Assembly (NCBI GenBank): GCA_002431345.1
Contig: DJEN01000068.1
Coordinates: 1-23,839, forward strand
DNA from: Megasphaera sp. UBA5897
GTDB lineage: Bacteria > Bacillota > Negativicutes > Veillonellales > Megasphaeraceae
Reading direction: 5' to 3'
DNA: 23,839 nucleotides
The notes under the pieces are model-generated. The model did no database searches. It was given only the letters and a program-made list of their open reading frames with translations, and had not been told where the DNA came from. How positions within the stretch are numbered: the first letter of the stretch is position 1; each line of letters starts with the position of its first letter. Position numbers and translations under genes: made by a program. This document shows, piece by piece, positions 12,874-18,611 of the stretch.

Positions 12874-13104
12874 ATGAAATGCTTTAGTTGTAAATCTGAC
12901 ACCATGATTGACACTACTACGACCTATTTTGCACCATTACCAAATTGTTATGTCATTATTGAAAATGTTCCTTGTAAAAAGTGCAGTCAGTGCGGAGAAG
13001 AGTATTTTTCAGCCTCTGTGATGGAAAACATTGACGATATTCTAGATAAAATCGAACATATTGCCAGCAAAATTTTTATCCTTGATTACCACACAGCGGC
13101 ATAG
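12874..13104 (+). CDS. YgiT-type zinc-finger protein, probable antitoxin
   Basis: The 76-aa protein starts at ATG 12874 with AAGGAAGG about 9 bases ahead; an ATG at 12865 is only 2 bases from that site. The first Cys pair is in 'MKCFSCKSDTM' and the second in 'CKKCSQCGEEYF', which is the N-terminal zinc module of MqsA/YgiT antitoxins. It lacks the C-terminal HTH of full MqsA, so it may neutralise but not repress on its own. It lies 5 bp after the DUF4258 stop, so the two are translated together. It ends just before the S24 fossil. Confidence 0.7.
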   Translation: MKCFSCKSDTMIDTTTTYFAPLPNCYVIIENVPCKKCSQCGEEYFSASVMENIDDILDKIEHIASKIFILDYHTAA

Positions 13105-13122
13105 ATAAAAAATTTCGTCACT

Positions 13123-13220
13123 ATGCACCAACACGAAGAAATTACACCAGACCTAGCAAAAACGGGAGAGTTTTTACTTTGCAAGTTAATGGAGATTCAA
13201 TGTTACCAAAATTAGAAGAG
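13123..13220 (+). pseudogene. frameshifted remnant of an S24 (CI/LexA-type) repressor domain
   Basis: One frame reads 'QHEEITPDLAKTGEF' (from about 13129); after the T5 run at 13171-13175 the +1-shifted frame continues 'TLQVNGDSMLPKLE' (13176-13217). Together these are the lead-in and the GDSM nucleophile motif of CI-type S24 self-cleaving repressors. One missing T in the run restores 'TGEFFTLQVNGDSMLPKLE'. Nothing else of the gene is left. The end of the fossil supplies the AGAAGAGGAGG ribosome site of the next gene. Confidence 0.65.
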
Positions 13221-13233
13221 GAGGTAATTAAAT

Positions 13234-13953
13234 ATGAATATTACTTTAGTATTTGGAATAATTGAAATAATAATTATTGGTTGGTATATATTAGCTAAAA
13301 AAAATCCTCAAAAATATGCGCAATTTCTTAAATCCCCTTATAAGAAAAAGAGAGGTTTAATTTGTTTATGCGCCTTATTCTTATGTGGATTTATCAATAT
13401 AATTGTAAACCCAGTTCCGCCCACTACTCCCGCCAGTCAAAAACAAGAAACACAACAATCCTCTCATAAGTCAGATTCTAAGTCGCAACAATCTTCTAAT
13501 AAAGAAATGGATGCTTATAAAAAATTCGTTTCCTTGCCAATGGGAAGTGATTACGACACGGTAAAAAATACATTTGGAGTAAATGGAGAATTAAAGCATG
13601 AAAACGAGGTTGCTGGAATTAAGACACAAGCCTATGAATTTAAAATAGGATCCGCAGTAGCAATGATGACGTTCCAAAAAGGAATGCTTACCAGCAAGGC
13701 AATGGATAGCCTTTCCTTCTATAAACAGCGCGGAGATAAAATTACATTAGCAGAATTTAATCAAATTCAAATAGGCATGTCATATGAACAAGTAAAAGAA
13801 ATATTAAAACGTGATGGACTGCTTAAATCTCAAACCAATATTGCTGGAACAACTTCGCGCTTAATTTCTTGGATTAATTCGGATGGTTCAAACGTAATAA
13901 TTACCTTTGGAAATAATAAAGTAAATTCGAAAACTCAATCAAATTTAAAATAA
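13234..13953 (+). CDS. two-TM protein with duplicated DUF3862/BLIP-like domains
   Basis: The 239-aa protein has two membrane helices (about 3-21 and 41-58), then a Ser/Gln/Lys-rich linker (about 63-92), then two similar domains. The first is 'MGSDYDTVKNTFGVNGELKH' onward, the second 'IQIGMSYEQVKEILKRDGLL' onward ending 'VIITFGNNKVNSKTQ'. Each has the short-helix then beta-sheet look of DUF3862/beta-lactamase-inhibitor-like repeats. With two helices and the linker, both ends are probably on the same side of the membrane. The ATG follows GAGGAGG. It is not a phage structural gene; a lysogen-expressed surface protein is likely, the function unknown. It is low in G+C compared with host genes. Confidence 0.65.
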   Translation: MNITLVFGIIEIIIIGWYILAKKNPQKYAQFLKSPYKKKRGLICLCALFLCGFINIIVNPVPPTTPASQKQETQQSSHKSDSKSQQSSNKEMDAYKKFVSLPMGSDYDTVKNTFGVNGELKHENEVAGIKTQAYEFKIGSAVAMMTFQKGMLTSKAMDSLSFYKQRGDKITLAEFNQIQIGMSYEQVKEILKRDGLLKSQTNIAGTTSRLISWINSDGSNVIITFGNNKVNSKTQSNLK

Positions 13954-13984
13954 TTTTTAGAAAATAAATGGTAACATTGAATCG

Positions 13985-13999
13985 TTATGTGAGTGCATA
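13985..13999 (+). repeat. 15-bp direct repeat, copy 2
   Basis: TTATGTGAGTGCATA is identical to 12480-12494. The reading frame ATG (13957...) -GTA-ACA-TTG-AAT-CGT and then the repeat gives a small ImmA-like tail (YVSA*), so the copy is probably derived from the end of immA. Confidence 0.8.
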
Positions 14000-14014
14000 G
14001 AAAGGAGTTTTATT

Positions 14015-14155
14015 ATGAATACACAACAAAACCAACAAGAAAAGAAATTTTTAACTAGTCAGAGTAATCCTGAAATCAAAGAAAAAATCCGCCAGGCATC
14101 TGAGCTAATGATGCGGCGAAACTATCAAGCCTATAAGGATTTGGAAAACAAATGA
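14015..14155 (+). CDS. 46-aa putative antitoxin of the Doc toxin
   Basis: This frame was read by eye. The ATG at 14015 has AAAGGAG 7 bases ahead. The protein opens MNTQQNQQEKKFLTSQSNPE and continues as one amphipathic helix ending 'RRNYQAYKDLENK'. Its TGA overlaps the doc ATG by 4 bp. Doc partners (Phd) are about 70-100 aa with a DNA-binding N-terminus. This one is too small for that and keeps only a helical, charged C-terminal part of the kind that covers the Fic active site. The link to doc is by position and coupling. Confidence 0.6.
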   Translation: MNTQQNQQEKKFLTSQSNPEIKEKIRQASELMMRRNYQAYKDLENK

Positions 14156-14547
14156 GCGCAGAAAAAGATACGATTGCTATTATTTTAGACGATGTACTGG
14201 CTTTCCATGAACATATGGAAAAAACTTTCGTCATGGATAAAGGTATCCATAACATGGGATTACTGGAGTCAGCTATAAGTACACCGTTTCAAACATTCGG
14301 CGGGCAAGATCTATATCCATCTATTATCGACAAAGCTGCCCGGCTCTGTTATGGTCTAGCCAAAAATCACCCCTTTCGCGATGGCAATAAGCGATCTGCA
14401 GTTCACAGTATGCTGGTTTTCTTATACATAAACGGAATAGAATTGAAATATACCCAGCTTGAGTTAGAAGAAATGATTATCGCTGTCGCTGATAGTCAGA
14501 TGTCTAGTGAAGAATTGAAAAAGTGGATTGAAAAAAGAATAGAATAA
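14152..14547 (+). CDS. doc: Doc (death-on-curing) Fic-fold toxin
   Basis: The 131-aa protein has the Doc/Fic motif HPFRDGNKR at residues 73-81. The canonical Doc core is HxFx(D/N)xNKR, and the His and Arg bind the nucleotide and transfer phosphate or AMP to a protein target. In P1, Doc phosphorylates EF-Tu and stops translation. The N-terminal part ('GIHNMGLLESAISTPFQTFG') and the final helices match the family, and the length agrees with P1 Doc (126 aa). It overlaps the small upstream gene by 4 bp. As part of the prophage it should stabilise the lysogen, and it is placed between the immunity genes and integrase. Confidence 0.88.
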   Translation: MSAEKDTIAIILDDVLAFHEHMEKTFVMDKGIHNMGLLESAISTPFQTFGGQDLYPSIIDKAARLCYGLAKNHPFRDGNKRSAVHSMLVFLYINGIELKYTQLELEEMIIAVADSQMSSEELKKWIEKRIE

Positions 14548-14557
14548 AAAAAAATCT

Positions 14558-14583
14558 CGATACCGTACTAGAACACGATACCG
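14558..14583 (+). repeat. paired CGATACCG repeats ahead of the integrase gene
   Basis: CGATACCG occurs at 14558-14565 and again at 14576-14583, 18 bp apart, between doc and int. They could be integrase arm-type or regulatory sites. The spacing is not a whole number of helical turns. Confidence 0.35.
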
Positions 14584-14614
14584 GGATATGTTTGTAAAGG
14601 AAGGAGGTAAATCA

Positions 14615-15793
14615 TTGCACGTTTACAAAAAGCCGTCAGGGCTATGGGCCTATAAAATTGATATAGGCAAAAATCCACAGACGGGAAAAAGACAACAAAA
14701 GGAAAAAGGTGGGTTCAGGCGGGCAAAAGACGCCAGGATAGCTGGCGAGGAAGCACTGCAGCGATATCGGAATAAGGGATTCGCACGTCCGGAAGCTGTG
14801 ACGTTTGGAGATTTTGCCAAAGAGTGGCTAAAGACATACGCGACCGTTGCCAAAGTATCATCCGTTCGGATTCGAAAGCACCAGCTGGGGCACCTTAACC
14901 GCTACTTTGAAAAAATCCCTGTTCAAGAAATTCATAAGAAGCAATATCAGGACGCCTTATTATCTCTTACAAAGACACTTGCGCCTAATACAATTTCAGG
15001 TATCCATGCTACGGCTAAAATGATTTTCAAACGTGCCATAGAATACGAGCTTATTTATTCAGACCCGACGGAGTTTGCCACAGTGCCGCGGCCGAAGCGG
15101 AAAATTGTAGATCCAGACGAAAATGTGCCCGCCTATCTGGAAAAGTCTCAACTTATCGATTTTCTGCAAACAGCGAAGGAAAAAGGAATTACGCCCGACT
15201 ATCCTTTATTTACGCTATTGGCTTATACCGGCTTACGGATTGGCGAAGCCTTGGCTCTCACCTGGGAAGACATAGATTTTAAACAGAATGTGGTCAAGGT
15301 ATCAAAAACACTTTACAACCCGACGAATAACGCTGAAAAATATGAGCTTCTCCCTCCGAAAACAAAAACATCGGTTCGAGTTGTCACCATGCCGGCCCAC
15401 TTGGAAAAAATACTCGCTGAATTCAAGTTTCAAGTATCTAAGATTCGACTTGAATATAAAGAGATGTGGCATTGTCCTAAAGGCAGTAAATCAGGCTTTG
15501 TTTTTACGGCCCCGGCTCATCCCGGTCATCCTCTTACACAGCGGCTCGTACAAACTCGTATAGACCGTATTCAGCGTCTTATGGATGCCCCGGTGAGCCT
15601 TCATATACATCCGCATATTTTTCGCCATACGCATGCGTCTCTGCTGGCAGAGGCTGGTATAGACTTAGTACAGATCATGAAGCGTTTAGGCCATGCTGAC
15701 GATACGACGACACGGCAGATATATCTGCACATCACTAAAACGCTGGCCACAGAAACAGCAGAAAAGTTTGACAAACTTTTAAATAAGGCATAA
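14615..15793 (+). CDS. int: phage tyrosine integrase
   Basis: The 392-aa protein starts at TTG 14615, which has AAGGAGG 8 bases ahead; the ATG at 14588 would include that site. The N-terminus carries an AP2-like arm-binding domain (starting 'YKKPSGLWAYKIDIGKNPQ'), then the core-binding SAM-like domain (about residues 60-150) and the catalytic domain. Catalytic residues counted from the TTG start are Arg208 in TGLRIGEAL, His334/Arg337 in 'HPHIFRHTHAS', His360 in LGHA and Tyr370 in RQIYLH. It inserts and excises the phage DNA and is placed at the prophage end adjacent to groEL, convergent with it. Confidence 0.92.
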   Translation: MHVYKKPSGLWAYKIDIGKNPQTGKRQQKEKGGFRRAKDARIAGEEALQRYRNKGFARPEAVTFGDFAKEWLKTYATVAKVSSVRIRKHQLGHLNRYFEKIPVQEIHKKQYQDALLSLTKTLAPNTISGIHATAKMIFKRAIEYELIYSDPTEFATVPRPKRKIVDPDENVPAYLEKSQLIDFLQTAKEKGITPDYPLFTLLAYTGLRIGEALALTWEDIDFKQNVVKVSKTLYNPTNNAEKYELLPPKTKTSVRVVTMPAHLEKILAEFKFQVSKIRLEYKEMWHCPKGSKSGFVFTAPAHPGHPLTQRLVQTRIDRIQRLMDAPVSLHIHPHIFRHTHASLLAEAGIDLVQIMKRLGHADDTTTRQIYLHITKTLATETAEKFDKLLNKA

Positions 15794-15834
15794 AAATAAG
15801 CCTCTTGCGATTAATTTCACAAGAGGCTTATTTT
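15793..15834 (+). terminator. bidirectional rho-independent terminator between int and groEL
   Basis: A perfect 15-bp stem, AAAATAAGCCTCTTG (15793-15807) and CAAGAGGCTTATTTT (15820-15834), with a 12-nt loop. T-runs occur on both sides (TTTTTT to the right; TTTTT on the minus strand), so it would end both the int and the groEL transcripts. Confidence 0.8.
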
Positions 15835-15836
15835 TT

Positions 15837-15896
15837 GTTCTCGTTTTGTTCTCTAAGTACGATTTTCAAGGCCTTATAAACGCCTTAGTTATCGTA
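15837..15896. other. attachment-site candidate with nested inverted repeats (attR side)
   Basis: Between the int terminator and groEL. GTTCTC occurs twice (TGTTCTCG, TTGTTCTC; about 15837-15853). A dyad TACGAT (15858-15863) / ATCGTA (15891-15896) encloses AAGGC (15868-15872) / GCCTT (15882-15886). Integrase attachment sites usually lie next to int and contain such arms. The core cannot be set because the other junction is outside the window. Confidence 0.35.
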
Positions 15897-15920
15897 TTTA
15901 CGGCACTTTTAAATTTTTAT

Positions 15921-17549
15921 TTACATCATGCCAGGCATGCCGCCCATTGCAGGAGCAGCCGGTGCAGCTGGAGCAGCCGGTTCTGGTTTATCAGCTACTA
16001 ACGTTTCTGTTGTCAATACCAAAGCAGCGATAGATGCAGCATTCTGGAGAGCTGAGCGTGTAACTTTAGCCGGGTCAACAATACCAGCTTTAACCATATC
16101 GGTGTATTCTTCTTTCAACGCATTAAAGCCAACGCCGTCTTCAGCAGCTTTTACTTTAGCTACGATAACAGAACCTTCTAAGCCTGCGTTTTCAGCAATC
16201 TGACGGAGCGGAGCTTCGATAGCGCGTTTAACAAGGTTAATACCTGTCTGAACGTCGCCGTCTTCATTGAATTCATCCAAGGACGGAAGAATATCAATCA
16301 ATGTAGTGCCGCCGCCTGCTACGATACCTTCTTCAACAGCTGCGCGTGTTGCATTGAGGGCATCTTCCAAACGATATTTTTTATCTTTCAATTCGACTTC
16401 TGTTGCTGCACCAACTTCGATAACAGCTACGCCGCCGGACATTTTAGCCAAACGTTCCTGTAATTTTTCTTTATCGAAATCAGATGTAGTATCAGCAATC
16501 TGTGCTTTAATCTGAGCAACACGATCTTTGATAGCAGCCGGATCGCCGTGGCCTTCAACGATAGTCGTTTCATCTTTGGTTACGCGAACCTGACGAGCTG
16601 TGCCGAGGTCTTCCATGGTAATGCTGTCAAGTTTACGGCCAACATCTTCAGAAATAACTGTTGCGCCTGTCAAAATAGCAATATCCTGCAGCATTGCTTT
16701 ACGACGGTCACCAAAGCCAGGAGCTTTTACAGCAACAGCTTTGAATGTGCCACGAAGTTTGTTAACAACTAAGGTTGCCAAAGCTTCGCCTTCTACATCT
16801 TCAGCAATAATGAGGAGTTCTTTGCCAGCCTGAACTACTTTTTCAAGTACTGGGAGCATTTCCTGGATAGAAGCAATCTTGCGGTCTGTTACAAGGATGT
16901 ACGGTTCAGCCATAACAGCTTCCATTTTATCCGGATCTGTTACCATGTACGGGGAAATATAGCCGCGGTCAAACTGCATGCCTTCTACAACAGAAAGCTG
17001 TGTACCCATTGTTTTGGATTCTTCAACAGTAATAACACCGTCTTTACCAACTTTTTCCATAGCATCAGCAATCAAGCCGCCAACTTCTTCATCACCGGCA
17101 GAAATAGAAGCAACCTGTGCGATAGAAGCTTTATCAGAAACGGAAATAGAACGTTTTTTGATTTCTTCAACCAATTTAGCAACAGCTTTTTCAATGCCGC
17201 GTTTCAAAATCATCGGGTTAGCACCGGCAGCTACGTTGCGCATGCCTTCCTGAATCATAGCCTGAGCTAAGATTGTTGCTGTTGTCGTGCCGTCGCCGGC
17301 TACATCGTTTGTTTTCGTTGCAACTTCTTTGACGAGCTGTGCGCCCATGTTTTCAAAGGGATCTTCCAATTCAATGTCACGGGCAATGGTTACGCCATCG
17401 TTAGTGATAGTCGGAGCACCGAATTTTTTATCCAATACTACGTTGCGGCCTTTAGGTCCCAATGTAACTTTTACTGCATTAGCCAACGCATCTACGCCTT
17501 TACCAAGAGCACGACGTGCATCTTCGTTAAACAAAATCTGTTTTGCCAT
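15921..17549 (-). CDS. groL: chaperonin GroEL (60 kDa)
   Basis: This 542-aa protein matches GroEL along its entire length: 'MAKQILFNEDARRALGKGVD', GDGTTTATIL at about 85-94 (ATPase), 'VTVEESKTMGTQLSVVEGMQ' region and the C-terminal 'GGMPGMM' tail that lies in the cavity. GroEL forms double rings of 14 subunits and folds client proteins with GroES. It follows groES by about 50 bp in the same direction and shares the CIRCE-controlled promoter. The ATG at 17549 has AGGAGAG 9 bases ahead. Its 3' end is adjacent to the prophage, whose integrase gene is convergent with it; groEL is intact, so insertion did not damage it. Confidence 0.98.
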   Translation of the reverse strand: MAKQILFNEDARRALGKGVDALANAVKVTLGPKGRNVVLDKKFGAPTITNDGVTIARDIELEDPFENMGAQLVKEVATKTNDVAGDGTTTATILAQAMIQEGMRNVAAGANPMILKRGIEKAVAKLVEEIKKRSISVSDKASIAQVASISAGDEEVGGLIADAMEKVGKDGVITVEESKTMGTQLSVVEGMQFDRGYISPYMVTDPDKMEAVMAEPYILVTDRKIASIQEMLPVLEKVVQAGKELLIIAEDVEGEALATLVVNKLRGTFKAVAVKAPGFGDRRKAMLQDIAILTGATVISEDVGRKLDSITMEDLGTARQVRVTKDETTIVEGHGDPAAIKDRVAQIKAQIADTTSDFDKEKLQERLAKMSGGVAVIEVGAATEVELKDKKYRLEDALNATRAAVEEGIVAGGGTTLIDILPSLDEFNEDGDVQTGINLVKRAIEAPLRQIAENAGLEGSVIVAKVKAAEDGVGFNALKEEYTDMVKAGIVDPAKVTRSALQNAASIAALVLTTETLVADKPEPAAPAAPAAPAMGGMPGMM

Positions 17550-17599
17550 AATAAAACACTCTCCTGTATATAAATTATATGTTACGTATGATTTACGAG

Positions 17600-17881
17600 T
17601 TAGATAATAGCCAAAATATCACGTTCGCTGACGATTAAGTACTGTACGCCTTCGAATTTAACTTCTGTACCGGCATATTTGGAGAAAATAATTTTGTCGC
17701 CAACTTTGACATCCAAAGCAACGCGTTTGCCATCATCCTGTACTTTACCCGGGCCTACAGCAATAACTTCACCTTGACTTGGTTTTTCTTTAGCTGTATC
17801 CGGCAAAAAGATACCACTAGCGGTTTTTTCTTCTTGTTCTAATACACGGATAACTACGCGATCTCCTAAGGGTTTTAACAT
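17600..17881 (-). CDS. groS: co-chaperonin GroES
   Basis: The 93-aa protein has the GroES core 'MLKPLGDRVVIRVLEQEE', the mobile loop 'KTASGIFLPDTA' and the roof 'GPGKVQDDGKRVALDVKVGD'. It forms the heptameric lid for GroEL. The ATG at 17881 is preceded by GAGGAGG, and CIRCE and promoter are 40-110 bp upstream. The length is typical (about 94-97 aa). Confidence 0.97.
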   Translation of the reverse strand: MLKPLGDRVVIRVLEQEEKTASGIFLPDTAKEKPSQGEVIAVGPGKVQDDGKRVALDVKVGDKIIFSKYAGTEVKFEGVQYLIVSERDILAII

Positions 17882-17920
17882 TTTATATTCCTCCTCAATG
17901 ATGCAATCTTTTTTTATTTA

Positions 17921-17947
17921 TTAGCACTCACTATGTATGAGTGCTAA
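17921..17947 (-). promoter_or_regulatory. CIRCE operator (HrcA binding site)
   Basis: TTAGCACTC (17921-17929), 9-bp spacer, GAGTGCTAA (17939-17947): a perfect CIRCE element. HrcA binding here represses the groES-groEL operon until heat or misfolded protein titrates GroEL. It lies between the -10 element and the groES gene. Confidence 0.97.
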
Positions 17948-17958
17948 CTACAATATAT

Positions 17959-17987
17959 ATATTACCTACGAAAGGTAAAAAAGTCAA
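17959..17987 (-). promoter_or_regulatory. groESL promoter
   Basis: On the minus strand TTGACT (17987-17982), 17-bp spacer, TAATAT (17964-17959), followed directly by CIRCE. The -35 hexamer is at the same time the 3' arm of a hairpin (17982-17998). Confidence 0.8.
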
Positions 17988-17998
17988 GACTTTTGACT
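17977..17998 (-). terminator. weak terminator at the end of the kinase/regulator operon, overlapping the groESL promoter
   Basis: AGTCAA (minus strand 17998-17993) pairs with TTGACT (17987-17982) around a 5-nt loop, and a six-T run follows (17982-17977). The stem is only 6 bp and AT-rich, so it would be leaky. Confidence 0.45.
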
Positions 17999-18016
17999 CG
18001 ATTTTCGTAGGCATTC

Positions 18017-18607
18017 TTATTTTTTTTGTTTTTTTAATTTTTCCGCACTGCTGATGACCGCTTCTGCTACATCTTTTAAAGACCTGCGGTTCTTCATGCT
18101 GTACTGCTGCAGCCGGTGATATGCTTCATCTTCCGAAATATGGTACAAATCCATCAAATAGCCTTTGGCCCGCTCTACAGCTTTGCGTATTTCCATCTTT
18201 TCGTTCATTTCATTCAGCTGCTGTGCTACTTCCTGCTGCCGTTTAAACTGGGAAATGGCTATTTCAATGGCTGGAAACAGATTGACAGGGCTAATCGGTT
18301 TAACCAGATACCCCAACACGCCTGAATCTTTAGCTTTATTTACTACATCCTGCTGACTGTATGCCGTCAGCAGCAAAACCGGCGCGATTTGTTCATGCCC
18401 AATCATTTTGGCTGCATGAATGCCGTCAAGGCGCGGCATTTTGATATCCAAGAGGACGATATCCGGTTTTTCTTTCCGTACCAATTCCAATGCTTCTACA
18501 CCGTCTGCGGCTTCTCCTACTACCGTATAGCCTGCTTCTTCCAACATTTCGCTTAAATCCATGCGAATAATAGATTCATCATCCCCGATTACTACACGAT
18601 ACCCCAT
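18017..18607 (-). CDS. ANTAR-domain response regulator (PdtaR/EutV type)
   Basis: The 196-aa protein has an N-terminal receiver domain (residues 1-120) with acidic Asp9-Asp10, the phospho-Asp in 'IVLLDIKMPR' at about 54 and Lys in 'YLVKPIS' at about 104, then a helical linker and a C-terminal ANTAR domain (about 135-190, 'AVERAKGYLMDLYHISEDEA' onward). ANTAR proteins bind dual-hairpin RNA and stop termination. The start ATG at 18607 has AAAGGAG ahead, and the gene is 4 bp after its kinase. The target transcripts are not visible here. The 3' end runs into the groESL promoter region. Confidence 0.9.
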   Translation of the reverse strand: MGYRVVIGDDESIIRMDLSEMLEEAGYTVVGEAADGVEALELVRKEKPDIVLLDIKMPRLDGIHAAKMIGHEQIAPVLLLTAYSQQDVVNKAKDSGVLGYLVKPISPVNLFPAIEIAISQFKRQQEVAQQLNEMNEKMEIRKAVERAKGYLMDLYHISEDEAYHRLQQYSMKNRRSLKDVAEAVISSAEKLKKQKK

Positions 18608-18611
18608 CTGT

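Noticed and set aside
14558..14583. The CGATACCG pair as a riboswitch or integrase operator.
   Set aside because: Only two 8-bp copies and no secondary structure; kept as a low-confidence repeat only.
15928..16203. Plus-strand frame opposite the groEL 3' end.
   Set aside because: The low-complexity Gly/Ala run is the complement of the GGMPGMM/PAAPAAPA tail of GroEL.
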